From Kitasatospora sp. NBC_01246 (GTDB lineage Bacteria; Actinomycetota; Actinomycetes; Streptomycetales; Streptomycetaceae): a stretch of DNA of 64,000 bases. Under the pieces are notes generated by a model. It had not been told where the DNA came from. It saw only the letters and a program-made list of their open reading frames with translations, and did not search any database. Positions 22,584-36,697 of this stretch are shown in pieces (the stretch's first letter is position 1; each line of letters begins with the position of its first letter). The DNA is taken from contig NZ_CP108484.1 of the NCBI RefSeq assembly GCF_036226505.1, positions 4,774,001 to 4,838,000 of the forward strand, read 5' to 3'. The position numbers and the translations under genes are program-made.

Positions 22584-24014
22584 ATGCCTGGTAAACGAGG
22601 AAGCGGCCGTCGTTTGAACCTCATGCGCTGGAGCGCCCGGCTCACCGGAGCCCCGTGGCGGACCGCCCCGCCCGCTGGGCGCGGCACCGACCAGGGCACG
22701 CCGTCCGGCGACGGCGTGGTCGTCCCCAGCCCCCGCGACCCCACCAGCCTCGTCAGCCCCACCGAGGTGCTCGATCCGCAGCGGCCCCAGGACCTGCGCG
22801 AGGTGCTGAACCGCATTCCCGCCCCGGTCGCCGTCACCTACGGCCCGCTGCACCAGCTCGGCTACGCCAACCGCGCCTACCGCGAACTCTTCGGCGACCG
22901 GCCCATCGGCCTGCCCGCCTGCGAGGCACTGCCCGAGCTCGGCACCATGGGCGTCCTGCCGCTGATGGACCAGGTCATCCGCGGCGGCAGCCCGCGCAGC
23001 GTCAAGGCCCGTTGCATCCTCGGGCTCACCGGCAACCGCTACTACAACGTCTCCTGCGTCCCGCTCAGCCGGCACGAGAGCCGGACCGAGAGCAGGGTGG
23101 ACGGCCGGCGCGAGAACAGGGCCGAGGGCCGGACCGAGGTGGTGGAGGGCGAGGAGCCGAGGGACGCGCTGCCCGCCGGCGTCCTCATCTTCGCCGCCGA
23201 GGTCACCGACCAGGTGCTCGCCGCCACCCGGCTGCGCGAGGCCGAACGCCGCCAGCGCGAGGCCGCCGTCACCCTCCAGCGGAGCCTGCTCCCCCAGAAG
23301 CTCGACCAGCCGGCCGACCTCCGGGTCGCCGCCACCTACCAGCCCGGTGGCGCGGAGGCCGCGGTCGGCGGTGACTGGTACGACGTCATCGCCATCGACG
23401 GCGGCCGCACCGCGCTGGTCATCGGCGACGTGATGGGGCGCGGCCTGCGCGCCGCCGCCGTGATGGGCCAGCTCCGCACCGCCGTCCGCGCCTACGCCCG
23501 GCTCGACCTGCCGCCGCACGAGGTGATGCGCCTGCTCGACGGCCTCGCGATGGAGATCGACGCCAACCAGATCGCCACCTGCACCTACGCGGTCTGGGAC
23601 CCAGCGCGCCACGCCCTCACCTACGCCTCCGCAGGACACCTGCCGATGCTGCTCCGCTGCCCCGACGGCACCATCCTGCGCAGCGAGGAGCAGAACGGCC
23701 CGCCCCTGGGCACCGGCGGCGGCGTCCACCTCTCCCACACCCTGCGGCTGCTCCCCGGCACCACCGGCGTCCTCTATACGGACGGTCTGGTGGAGCGCCG
23801 GGACGAGGACATCGACCAGGGCCTCGACCTGCTCGCCCGGACGCTCGCCGGGGCCGCCGGCGCTCCCGAGGTGATCTGTGCCCGGCTGCTCCGGGCCATG
23901 GGCGTCAGTTCGGACCACGACGACGACGTCGCCATCCTGGCCTTCCAGCTGCCGGCCGAGGAGAGCCTGCCCGCCCTCCCGGAGCTGGGAGCGGCGCTTG
24001 ACTCGACCCCCTGA
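22584..24014 (+). CDS. PAS-containing SpoIIE/PP2C-type phosphatase
   Basis: A 476-residue protein. After a basic N-terminus, residues about 65-140 resemble a PAS domain (REVLNRIPAPVAVTYGPLH, GYANRAYRELFG); a short charged repeat-like segment follows (RTESRVDGRRENRAEGRTE); a coiled coil runs around residues 215-230; and the C-terminal SpoIIE phosphatase domain has the metal-binding aspartates (VGGDWYDVIAI, LVIGDVMGRGLRAA, YTDGLVERRDEDID, DHDDDVAIL). SpoIIE-type phosphatases dephosphorylate anti-anti-sigma factors in partner-switching pathways that control stress and development. No anti-sigma gene is adjacent. It ends about 560 bases before the 16S rRNA. Confidence 0.88.
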   Translation: MPGKRGSGRRLNLMRWSARLTGAPWRTAPPAGRGTDQGTPSGDGVVVPSPRDPTSLVSPTEVLDPQRPQDLREVLNRIPAPVAVTYGPLHQLGYANRAYRELFGDRPIGLPACEALPELGTMGVLPLMDQVIRGGSPRSVKARCILGLTGNRYYNVSCVPLSRHESRTESRVDGRRENRAEGRTEVVEGEEPRDALPAGVLIFAAEVTDQVLAATRLREAERRQREAAVTLQRSLLPQKLDQPADLRVAATYQPGGAEAAVGGDWYDVIAIDGGRTALVIGDVMGRGLRAAAVMGQLRTAVRAYARLDLPPHEVMRLLDGLAMEIDANQIATCTYAVWDPARHALTYASAGHLPMLLRCPDGTILRSEEQNGPPLGTGGGVHLSHTLRLLPGTTGVLYTDGLVERRDEDIDQGLDLLARTLAGAAGAPEVICARLLRAMGVSSDHDDDVAILAFQLPAEESLPALPELGAALDSTP

Positions 24015-24572
24015 CAGGTCTAGTGTTCTTCGAGCTGCCTGGCTGGGAGCACCGGACACGTATCAACGCGGACGGTCCCGAGGCGGCCAATCCCTGGAAA
24101 CACCATTTCGGCTCGGTCTGGGCTGCACGCTGTCGTATTGACGGTGCCGCTCATGCCTTATTCGTCATGCCTGTTTATATGGATTGCGGCCGGATTCGCC
24201 TTTCGGGGCGGGGATCGGCTAGAGTTTGAAACGTCGGACAGGGCGTCAAGCCCGGGAAGACACCAGCGAGTTGGATGAACGAAGCGCCGGAAACGGAGCG
24301 GAAAACATCTGGTAAGCTGGGAACACGAAAGAACGAAGCGCCCGGAGGGCCCGCTGGAAGGCGGTCCGAAGGAAGTGTCCGTTCCTTGAGAACTCAACAG
24401 CGTGCCAAAAGTCAACGCCAGATATGTTGACATCCCCGGCCTTGGTCCTTGTGATCGGGGTTGGAGATTCCTTTATGAAGTAAACACTAGCGAGGACGCA
24501 GTGCGCGGGGCCGCCCTATTCCGGTGGTTGCCGTGCCGCTCGACGCGAGTGCGGCCCGATTACGGGCAGACA
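24015..24572 (+). promoter_or_regulatory. rRNA operon promoter and leader region
   Basis: No gene lies here. Promoter-like elements are TAGAGT (24220-24225) and TAAGCT (24313-24318), plus TTGACA (24427-24432) followed after 17 bases by TGTGAT (24450-24455). TTGAGAACTCAACAG at about 24385 is a leader element that recurs in altered form before the 23S gene (near 26343), consistent with an antitermination or processing box. Several start sites are typical for streptomycete rrn operons. Confidence 0.6.
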
Positions 24573-29496
<4,924 letters not shown>

Positions 29497-29579
29497 GTTG
29501 CTCGCGTCCACTGTGTTGTTCTGAAACAACGACCCCCATGACATGGCCTGTCGTGGGTGCGGTTGATAGTTTCATAGTG

Positions 29580-29697
29580 TTTCGGTGGTCATAGCGTGAG
29601 GGAAACGCCCGGTTACATTCCGAACCCGGAAGCTAAGCCTCACAGCGCCGATGGTACTGCAGGGGGGACCCTGTGGGAGAGTAGGACGCCGCCGAAC
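29580..29697 (+). rRNA. rrf: 5S ribosomal RNA
   Basis: About 118 bases starting TTCGGTGGTCATAGCG and ending GCCGCCGAACA, whose ends pair. It contains the conserved CCGAACCCGGAAGCTAAG. It is the last gene of the operon. Confidence 0.96.
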
Positions 29698-29706
29698 AAT
29701 CATTCC

Positions 29707-29744
29707 AAAGAACCCCCCGGTCCGTAAGGATCGGGGGGTTCTTT
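29707..29744 (+). terminator. rRNA operon terminator
   Basis: AAAGAACCCCCCG pairs perfectly with CGGGGGGTTCTTT around a twelve-base loop, followed by a T-containing stretch. It lies ten bases after 5S. Confidence 0.9.
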
Positions 29745-29771
29745 GCGTTTCCCTTGACGTATCGTCAGAGC

Positions 29772-30809
29772 ATGGACGATCAGGACGCGCAGCAGGAACG
29801 GGTCTACGAGGGAACGCCGGCGACCGGCGAGGGGGCGGTCGTCGCGCGCGAGGTGCTCCGGCCGGAGGCGCGCGACGGTGCGCTGCGCGTGCTGACGGAG
29901 GCCCAGGCGGTGGACGGCCGTGCCGCGGTCTCCGAGCAGGGGCGTCTGCGGCTCCGCTCCTCGGACACGGCCCGCCCGGGAGTCGTCCACTTCGTCCAGC
30001 GGGCAGCAGATCCGGCACAGCCGGTGGACGACGTCGTCGGCTACGCACAGCTGGAACTCCCCCAGGGCGACCCGGCCGGCGCCAACCCGTCGGCCGAGCT
30101 CGTGGTGGCGCCGGCCGCCAGGGGCCGCGGCTTCGGCCGCCCGCTGCTGGACGCGGTACTGACCGAGGCACATCGGGCCGGCCGCGACCACGTCGACGTC
30201 TGGGTGCACGGCGGGCACCCGGCGGCCCGCCACCTGGCCGGGAAGTACGGCGCCGAGCTGGTCCGCGAGCTGCGGCAGATGCGCCGCACCGGTCCGCAGA
30301 CCGAGGCGGTCGCCCTCCCGGACGGCATCGAGCTGCGGACCTTCCGCCCCGGCGAGGACGACGCCGAGTGGCTGCGGCTGAACGCGGTGGCCTTCGCGCA
30401 CCACCCGGAGCAGGGCTCCTGGACCGAGCAGGACCTCGCGGACCGGCTGGCCGAGCCGTGGTTCGATCCGGCGGGCTTCTTCCTCGCGACCCGCGGCGGC
30501 CGGGCGGTCGGCTTCCACTGGACCAAGGTGCACCCGGCGGCCGCCACCGAGCCGGCCCTCGGTGAGGTGTACGTGGTCGGCGTGGACCCGGCGGAACAGG
30601 GCAGCGGCCTCGGCCGTGCGCTGACCGCGGCCGGCCTGCGTCACCTGACCGGCGGCGGACCGGGCGAGCGAGGGCTGGAGACGGTCCTGCTCTACGTGGA
30701 TGCGGACAACCCGGCCGCCGTGCGCGTCTACGAACGACTGGGTTTCACCGTCCACGAGGTCGACCTGATGTACCGCGTCCAGTACCGCGGGCCCGCAGCA
30801 GCCGAATGA
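29772..30809 (+). CDS. mshD: Mycothiol synthase MshD
   Basis: A 345-residue protein with two GNAT domains in tandem, the MshD layout. The N-terminal domain has LVVAPAARGRGFGRPLLDAV; the C-terminal, catalytically dominant domain has YVVGVDPAEQGSGLGRAL followed by YVDADNPAAVRVYERLGF. MshD acetylates Cys-GlcN-Ins with acetyl-CoA, the last step of mycothiol synthesis, the actinobacterial counterpart of glutathione. The ATG at 29772 is preferred over an upstream TTG. It begins just beyond the rRNA terminator. Confidence 0.93.
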   Translation: MDDQDAQQERVYEGTPATGEGAVVAREVLRPEARDGALRVLTEAQAVDGRAAVSEQGRLRLRSSDTARPGVVHFVQRAADPAQPVDDVVGYAQLELPQGDPAGANPSAELVVAPAARGRGFGRPLLDAVLTEAHRAGRDHVDVWVHGGHPAARHLAGKYGAELVRELRQMRRTGPQTEAVALPDGIELRTFRPGEDDAEWLRLNAVAFAHHPEQGSWTEQDLADRLAEPWFDPAGFFLATRGGRAVGFHWTKVHPAAATEPALGEVYVVGVDPAEQGSGLGRALTAAGLRHLTGGGPGERGLETVLLYVDADNPAAVRVYERLGFTVHEVDLMYRVQYRGPAAAE

Positions 30810-31235
30810 GACCGGCCGAATGAGACCGGCCGAGCGACCCCGCGCGCCGGTGTCGTACCGCGACCGGGCCGCCACCCGATCGCAGTAGGGTTGATCGCGC
30901 GCGGGTACCCGTCGGCAGACACGGAACCACGGTCCGGTGCGGCGCCGGGACGGCATAGCGGACAGTCGGGGCCGAAGCAACGGGTGGGCCGCCAAGCCCC
31001 GGCTCCGACCGATTCAGCTTTCCTCCTGGCCATGCGGTGTTTACCGTGGATTCAATTGCTGCCGCGAAGATCACAGGATGAAGTCCGTAGTGTCTCGCTC
31101 GTGCAGCGTCGGCGACGCCTGCCGGCCGGTCCCGTGTTGACCGCGCCGGGTGGGTGGGCGTTGGCGCTGGGCGAGGACGACGGCCCGCAGAGCCTTTCCC
31201 GTCCGGACGCCGTCCTGCTGGAGGAGCTGGAGCCC
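30810..31235 (+). other. Upstream region of ppk
   Basis: A 425-base interval. The frame of the following gene stays open through much of it, but without a credible start signal until GGAGG before 31236. A PHO-box-like sequence lies at 31039-31060. A short duplicated phrase (GAATGAGACCGGCCGA) occurs right after the mshD stop. Confidence 0.45.
31039..31060 (+). promoter_or_regulatory. Possible PHO box upstream of ppk
   Basis: GTTTACCGTGG directly followed by ATTCAATTGCT resembles two eleven-base PhoP units (consensus GTTCACC-type), though the second is poor. Phosphate control of ppk is known in streptomycetes, which raises the prior. Confidence 0.35.
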
Positions 31236-33413
31236 ATGAGCATCCCCCGCCCTGTCTCTGCCCCGCTGTCCCCTCCGGCCCGGATGTCCAGTGCGCTGGG
31301 GATACCGCCGGAGCTTCCGGCCGCGGACGACGAGTTGTTCGACGAACTGCCCCAGGGCCGTTTCCTGGACCGCGAGCGCAGCTGGCTCGCGTTCAACGAG
31401 CGGGTGCTGGAACTGGCGGAGGATCCGCAGATCCCGCTGCTGGAGCGGACCAAGTTCCTCGCGATCTTCGCGAGCAACCTGGACGAGTTCTTCATGGTCC
31501 GGGTGGCCGGCCTGAAGCGCCGGATCGCCACCGGGGTGGCCCAGCGCAGTGCCTCCGGCCTCCAGCCGCGCGAGGTGCTGGACCTCATCTGGACCCGTTC
31601 GCGCGAGCTGATGGCGCGGCACGCCGCCGCCTGCCAGCAGGAGGTCCTGCCGGACCTCGCGAGCGAGGGCATCGAGCTGGTCCGCTGGCCCGAGCTGGCC
31701 GAGAAGGAGCAGGCCCGCCTGCACACCCTGTTCCGACAGAAGATCTTCCCGGTGCTCACCCCGCTGGCGGTGGACCCGGCCCACCCGTTCCCCTACATAT
31801 CGGGACTCTCCCTCAACCTCGCCGTGGTGGTGCGCAACCCGGTCTCCGGGCACAAGCACTTCGCCCGGGTGAAGGTGCCGCAGTCCCTGGCCCGCTTCCT
31901 GGAGGCCTCCCCCCAGCGCTACGTGCCGCTGGAGGACGTCATGGGCGCCCATCTGGAGGAGCTCTTCCCGGGGATGGAGGTGCTCGCGCACCACGCCTTC
32001 CGGGTCACCAGGAACGAGGACCTGGAGGTCGAGGAGGACGACACCGAGAACATCCTCAAAGCCCTGGAGAAGGAGCTCATGCGGCGGCGCTTCGGCCCGC
32101 CGGTGCGGCTGGAGGTCGAGGAGTCGATCGACCCCTACATCCTGGACCTGCTGGTGCGGGAGCTGAACATCACCGAGGCGGAGGTCTTCCCGCTGCCCGG
32201 TCCGCTCGACCTCACCGGTCTGTTCGGCATCGCCGACCTGGACCGCCCCGAGCTGAAGTACCCGAAGTTCGTCGCGGGTACGGCGCGCGGTCTGACCGAC
32301 GTCGAGTCGGCCTCGCAGCCGGACATCTTCGCCGCGATGCGCGAGCGGGAGGTCCTGCTGCACCACCCGTACGACAGCTTCTCGACCTCGGTGCAGGCCT
32401 TCCTGGAGCAGGCCGCGGGCGACCCGGACGTGCTGGCGATCAAGCAGACGCTGTACCGGACCTCCGGTGACTCGCCGATCGTGGACGCGCTGATCGACGC
32501 CGCCGAGTCGGGCAAGCAGGTGCTGGTGCTGGTCGAGATCAAGGCGCGCTTCGACGAGCAGGCCAACATCAAGTGGGCCCGCAAGCTGGAGGAGTCCGGC
32601 TGCCACGTGGTCTACGGCCTGGTCGGGCTGAAGACGCACTGCAAGCTGTCCCTGGTGGTCCGCCAGGAGGGCGACACCCTGCGCCGCTACTCGCACGTCG
32701 GCACCGGCAACTACCACCCGAAGACGGCCCGGCTGTACGAGGACATCGGGCTGCTGACCTCGGACCCGCAGGTCGGCGCGGACCTCTCGGACCTCTTCAA
32801 CCGGCTCTCCGGCTACTCGCGCCGCGAGTCCTACCGGCGGCTGCTGACCGCGCCGCGCGGCCTGCGGGACGGGCTGATCTCCCGGATCCACAACGAGATC
32901 GCCCATCACCGGGCCGGCCGTCCGGCGTTCGTGAAGATCAAGGTCAACTCGATCGTCGACGAGGCCGTGATCGACGCGCTCTACCGGGCCTCCCAGGCCG
33001 GAGTACCGGTGGACGTCTGGGTGCGCGGGATCTGCGCGATCCGCCCGGGTGTGCCGGGGCTGAGCGAGAACATCCGGGTGCGCAGCGTCCTCGGGCGGTT
33101 CCTGGAGCACTCGCGGATCTTCGTCTTCGGCAACAACGGGGACCCGGAGGTGTGGATCGGCAGCGCCGACATGATGCACCGCAACCTGGACCGCCGGATC
33201 GAGGCGCTGATGCGGATCACCGACCCGGCGCACCGGGCCGAGCTGTCCGGGCTGATCGACCTGGGAGTGTCGGACGAGACCGAGTCCTGGCACCTCGGGC
33301 CGGACGGCGCCTGGACCCGTCACGCCCAGGACGCCGAGGGCAAGCCGCTGCGACACGTCCAGGACCTGCTCATCGACTCGCGCCAGCGCCGCCGCGCCGC
33401 CACCGCCCGCTGA
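31236..33413 (+). CDS. ppk: Polyphosphate kinase PPK1
   Basis: A 725-residue PPK1. The N-terminal domain reads RERSWLAFNERVLELAED and SNLDEFFMVRVAGLKRR; the middle domain contains YISGLSLNLAVVV; and the C-terminal phospholipase D-like halves carry the catalytic histidine (GLKTHCKLSLVVR) and the second conserved block (SADMMHRNLDRRIEAL). PPK1 reversibly makes polyphosphate from ATP; in streptomycetes it affects phosphate storage and antibiotic production. The ATG at 31236 is chosen for its GGAGGAGCTGG ribosome site; the reading frame is open further upstream, so a longer form is possible. It heads a polyphosphate-related gene row with the CHAD and Nudix genes. Confidence 0.95.
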   Translation: MSIPRPVSAPLSPPARMSSALGIPPELPAADDELFDELPQGRFLDRERSWLAFNERVLELAEDPQIPLLERTKFLAIFASNLDEFFMVRVAGLKRRIATGVAQRSASGLQPREVLDLIWTRSRELMARHAAACQQEVLPDLASEGIELVRWPELAEKEQARLHTLFRQKIFPVLTPLAVDPAHPFPYISGLSLNLAVVVRNPVSGHKHFARVKVPQSLARFLEASPQRYVPLEDVMGAHLEELFPGMEVLAHHAFRVTRNEDLEVEEDDTENILKALEKELMRRRFGPPVRLEVEESIDPYILDLLVRELNITEAEVFPLPGPLDLTGLFGIADLDRPELKYPKFVAGTARGLTDVESASQPDIFAAMREREVLLHHPYDSFSTSVQAFLEQAAGDPDVLAIKQTLYRTSGDSPIVDALIDAAESGKQVLVLVEIKARFDEQANIKWARKLEESGCHVVYGLVGLKTHCKLSLVVRQEGDTLRRYSHVGTGNYHPKTARLYEDIGLLTSDPQVGADLSDLFNRLSGYSRRESYRRLLTAPRGLRDGLISRIHNEIAHHRAGRPAFVKIKVNSIVDEAVIDALYRASQAGVPVDVWVRGICAIRPGVPGLSENIRVRSVLGRFLEHSRIFVFGNNGDPEVWIGSADMMHRNLDRRIEALMRITDPAHRAELSGLIDLGVSDETESWHLGPDGAWTRHAQDAEGKPLRHVQDLLIDSRQRRRAATAR

Positions 33414-33552
33414 CCGCGAGCCGCCGCCACGACCCATGGAGCGACCCACCGGGGCGAGCCGCCGACACGGGCCGCCCAGCGTCGGGATCCGCTGCGGCGG
33501 TCGGCCACCAGCCCCGGGGGACGGCTCCGGGGGAACGGGGATCTACCTAGTC

Positions 33553-34638
33553 ATGACCGATGCGCCGATGACGGCCCAGACGGCCTCCACCGCGACCGCC
33601 GGGGACATCCTCTCCAGCCATCTCACGGCCCAGGCCGGGGCGTTCCTGCGGGCGCTGCCGATGGCCGTGGGCGAGGTCGGCGCCAGACCGGGGGCGGCCG
33701 TCGTCCCGTCCACCGGCACGGCCGGACTGCTGCGGGCGGTACGGCGGATCGGCGGGCTGCTGCACACCTTCGGCGGGTCCTTCGACCAGGCCTGGGCGCA
33801 GGAGTCGCGCACCGAGCTGCGCTGGCTGCTGAACCTGCTGGCGCTGGAGCCGGGGTACGTCCGCCGGTCGGCCCGGCTGCTGGGCGCGCTGGACGCGCTG
33901 ACCGGCAGCGAGGCGGACGGTCCCGGCATGCTGGCCGGCCACGCCGGGGCGCCGAAGGCGCGGGCGCTGCTCGACCGCCAGCTGACGCTGGCCCGGACCA
34001 GGGCGCACTCGACCGTGCTGCAGGAGCTCCGTTCGGCGCGGCTGCACGCGCTGGCGGACCGGATGACGCTGCTGGTCGCCGAGGCGCCGCTGCTGGAGAC
34101 GGCGGACGGCCGGGCCGGCGCGGTGCTGCTGCCGCAGGCGGCGACGGCGTTCGGCGCGCTGACGGCGAGCGCCCAGCAGCTGCCGCTGCGGCGGGCGGCC
34201 ACCCCGTACGGCGGGGACGGTCTGCGCCGGCTCGGCGCGGTGCCGGCGGCCCGGGGCGCGATGGACGCCGACGCGGCGCTGGCGGCGGACGACGCGCCGT
34301 GGCACCGGGTGCGGATCCTGGTGAATCGGGCCCGCTACGCGCTGGAGGTGTGCGGCCTTCCGGCAGCCGAGCTGGACGCGCTGGACGAGGTGCTGCGCCG
34401 GCACCAGGAGGCGGCCGACGCGGCGGTCACCGCGGCCACGGCGGCGCGGACGCCGAGGATCACACCCGCGACCGCCTACGTGCTCGGCGTGGTGCATGCT
34501 GATCAACGACTGGAGGTGGAGGCGGCACGGTACGCCTTCGGCCGCCGGTGGCCCGAACTCCCGCCGGGCCTGGACGGCTGGCTGGAGATCCCCCCTGCCG
34601 AGGGCAGGGGGTACACCCCCGCACCCCGGACGGCATGA
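33553..34638 (+). CDS. CHAD domain protein
   Basis: A 361-residue, mostly helical protein with the CHAD pattern: conserved basic and histidine residues on repeated helices (LLRAVRRIGGLLHTFGGSF, ELRSARLHALADRMTLLVAE, WHRVRILVNRARYALEV). CHAD domains bind inorganic polyphosphate. Its position directly after ppk, and its stop codon two bases before the Nudix start, argue that it belongs to a polyphosphate metabolism unit. No CYTH domain is fused. Confidence 0.85.
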   Translation: MTDAPMTAQTASTATAGDILSSHLTAQAGAFLRALPMAVGEVGARPGAAVVPSTGTAGLLRAVRRIGGLLHTFGGSFDQAWAQESRTELRWLLNLLALEPGYVRRSARLLGALDALTGSEADGPGMLAGHAGAPKARALLDRQLTLARTRAHSTVLQELRSARLHALADRMTLLVAEAPLLETADGRAGAVLLPQAATAFGALTASAQQLPLRRAATPYGGDGLRRLGAVPAARGAMDADAALAADDAPWHRVRILVNRARYALEVCGLPAAELDALDEVLRRHQEAADAAVTAATAARTPRITPATAYVLGVVHADQRLEVEAARYAFGRRWPELPPGLDGWLEIPPAEGRGYTPAPRTA

Positions 34639-34639
34639 C

Positions 34640-35143
34640 GTGCACCACCGCCTGAGCACCGAGCGGGCCCACGGCTCGACCATCAGCAGCCCGCGGCCCG
34701 GGCGGGGGCCGGTGGTGCTGGCCGCCGGAGCGGTGCTCTGGCTGCCGGGGCGCCCGAAGAAGAGCGGTCGGCTCGGGCGGCCGCGGATCGCGCTGATCCA
34801 CCGGCCCAAGTACGACGACTGGAGCCTGCCGAAGGGCAAGCTCGACCCGGGGGAGGGCGTGGTCGAGGCGGCGCTGCGCGAGGTGCGCGAGGAGACCGGG
34901 TTCTCCTGCGTGCTGGGGGACGAGCTGCCGACGCAGCACTACCTGGCGCAGGGGCGGCCGAAGGAGGTCCGGTACTGGGCGGCGGTGCCGGCGGCCGGGG
35001 AGTTCCGGCCGAACCGGGAGGTGGACCGGCTGGAGTGGCTGCCGGCGGGGAAGGCCAGGGCCAGGCTGACGCACGAGCGCGACCGGGTGCTGGTGGACGC
35101 GCTGCTCGGGATGCTCGGCGCGCGGCCGGTCCGGTCCTCGTAG
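34640..35143 (+). CDS. Nudix hydrolase (MutT-like)
   Basis: A 167-residue protein with an intact Nudix box, G-x5-E-x7-REV-x-EE-x-G-F (GKLDPGEGVVEAALREVREE), preceded by PKYDDWSLPKGKL. Nudix enzymes hydrolyse nucleoside diphosphates linked to other groups; this branch resembles MutT1, which removes oxidised nucleotides or diadenosine polyphosphates, but lacks the C-terminal histidine phosphatase domain of mycobacterial MutT1. The GTG at 34640 starts immediately after the CHAD stop, implying translational coupling. Confidence 0.88.
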   Translation: MHHRLSTERAHGSTISSPRPGRGPVVLAAGAVLWLPGRPKKSGRLGRPRIALIHRPKYDDWSLPKGKLDPGEGVVEAALREVREETGFSCVLGDELPTQHYLAQGRPKEVRYWAAVPAAGEFRPNREVDRLEWLPAGKARARLTHERDRVLVDALLGMLGARPVRSS

Positions 35144-35256
35144 CCGGGCCCGCCCTCCTGGCCGGACCGGTGACGGAACGTCGGCAGTGATCTTCCCGCG
35201 CCCTGCTCGTGACGCAACCGTTACTACCTGACGTAGTTTCCTGTCATCCGTCCGAG

Positions 35257-35278
35257 GTTCACTCCCCGTTCACTTCCG
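35257..35278 (+). promoter_or_regulatory. PHO box upstream of pstS
   Basis: Two adjacent eleven-base direct repeats, GTTCACTCCCC and GTTCACTTCCG, match the PhoP-binding unit well. They lie 140 bases before pstS, where PhoP activates the pst operon under phosphate starvation in streptomycetes. Confidence 0.82.
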
Positions 35279-35417
35279 ACCGGCTGACGTGTCACTTACC
35301 CGGCTTAACTTCGGGGTTACCGGAGGGCCGCACGGGCCCCGGACCACAGCAAAACCCGCGCCCCGCCGTCCTCGTACGGTCCGCGTGCCGGGCAATGCCA
35401 CAGAAAGGGACACCCCT

Positions 35418-36548
35418 GTGAAGCTCCAGCGGAACGGCCGCTCCAAGGCCCTCGCCATCGGTGCCATGGCGCTCGTCAGCTCGCTGTCGCTCGCCGCCTG
35501 CGGTTCGGACGAGAACAACACCAACGCGTCCGGCGGCAGCGGCTCCGCCTCGGCTCCCGCGATCGCCTGTGGCAGCAAGCCCGCCGCCCTGATCTCCGCG
35601 GGTTCCACCGCGCAGGGCAACGCGATCGACGTCTGGAAGAACAACTTCGGCGCCGCGTGCTCCGGCTCCAGCATCAACTACGGCGGCGGCGGCTCGGGCG
35701 CGGGTGTCCAGCAGTTCAACCAGGGCAAGATCCAGTTCGCCGGTTCCGACTCGCCGCTGAAGCCGGCCGAGGTCGAGGACAGCAAGAAGGTCTGCACCGG
35801 CGGCCAGGGCATCAACCTGCCGCTCGTCGCGGGTCTGATCTCGATCGTCTACAACGTGGACGGCGTCGACAACCTGGTCCTGGACGGCGCGACCACCGCC
35901 AAGATCTTCGACTCGCAGATCACCAAGTGGAACGACCCGGCGATCGCCGCGCTGAACCCGGGCGCCAAGCTGCCGGACGCCGACATCCAGGCCGTCCACC
36001 GCACGGACGACTCGGGCACCAACGAGAACCTGACCAAGTACTTCGCCAAGGTCTCCAACGGCGCCTGGAGCTACCCGGCCGCCAAGGCCTGGGCCGGCAA
36101 GGGCGGCCAGGGCGCGAACGGCTCCGCCGGTGTCGCGGCCCAGGTGAAGCAGGTCAAGAACTCGATCAGCTACGCCGAGCTGTCCTACGCGCAGAGCAAC
36201 AACCTGAAGAGCGCCGCGATCGCCACCGGCGCCTCCAAGCCGGTCGAGGCCACCGCCGCCAACGCCGCCACCACCTTCGCCAAGGCGAAGATCGCCGGCA
36301 CCGGCAGCGACCTGGCGCTGACCCTCGACTACGGCACCAAGGAGGAGGGTTCCTACCCGATCGTCCTGGTCACCTACGAGATCGTCTGCGACAAGGGCAA
36401 CAAGGCCGACACCCTCGACGCGCTGAAGGCGTTCCTGACCTACGCCGCCAGCGACGCCGGTCAGAAGGCGGTCGGCGACACCGGCTACGTCGCGCTCCCG
36501 AAGGAGCTGACGGACAAGGTCAACGCGGTCATCCCGACCCTGGCCTGA
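35418..36548 (+). CDS. pstS: Phosphate-binding lipoprotein PstS
   Basis: A 376-residue periplasmic-type binding protein with a lipoprotein signal (basic KLQRNGRSKA, hydrophobic core, lipobox LAAC-G). Phosphate-contacting motifs are AGSTAQG, GSDSPLK and HRTDDSGTNEN. It captures phosphate at the outer membrane face and passes it to PstC/PstA. The GTG at 35418 has GAAAGGGA ten bases upstream. It is the first gene of pstSCAB, below a clear PHO box, and is followed by a strong hairpin that probably reduces readthrough. Confidence 0.97.
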   Translation: MKLQRNGRSKALAIGAMALVSSLSLAACGSDENNTNASGGSGSASAPAIACGSKPAALISAGSTAQGNAIDVWKNNFGAACSGSSINYGGGGSGAGVQQFNQGKIQFAGSDSPLKPAEVEDSKKVCTGGQGINLPLVAGLISIVYNVDGVDNLVLDGATTAKIFDSQITKWNDPAIAALNPGAKLPDADIQAVHRTDDSGTNENLTKYFAKVSNGAWSYPAAKAWAGKGGQGANGSAGVAAQVKQVKNSISYAELSYAQSNNLKSAAIATGASKPVEATAANAATTFAKAKIAGTGSDLALTLDYGTKEEGSYPIVLVTYEIVCDKGNKADTLDALKAFLTYAASDAGQKAVGDTGYVALPKELTDKVNAVIPTLA

Positions 36549-36561
36549 TCCAGCCGAACCT

Positions 36562-36607
36562 CCGGTGGAGCGGCCCCGTGGACGAGGGGGCCGGGGCCGC
36601 TCCGCCG
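36562..36607 (+). terminator. Intercistronic hairpin between pstS and pstC
   Basis: A 17-pair stem (CCGGTGGAGCGGCCCCG with its complement, one G-U wobble) sits 14 bases after pstS. It likely acts as a partial terminator or mRNA stabiliser, giving more PstS than permease. Confidence 0.75.
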
Positions 36608-36697
36608 GACAGCACGACTTCGCCATGAGCACGTCCGGGGCACCGCCGCCAGGGTGCCGCCCCCTCGGGGCAGCACCACCAGACCGGAGTAGACCAC

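Noticed and set aside
20907..24059. 1050-residue minus-strand open frame
   Set aside because: Antisense shadow of the NADH dehydrogenase and SpoIIE-type genes; low-complexity composition typical of high-GC antisense frames.
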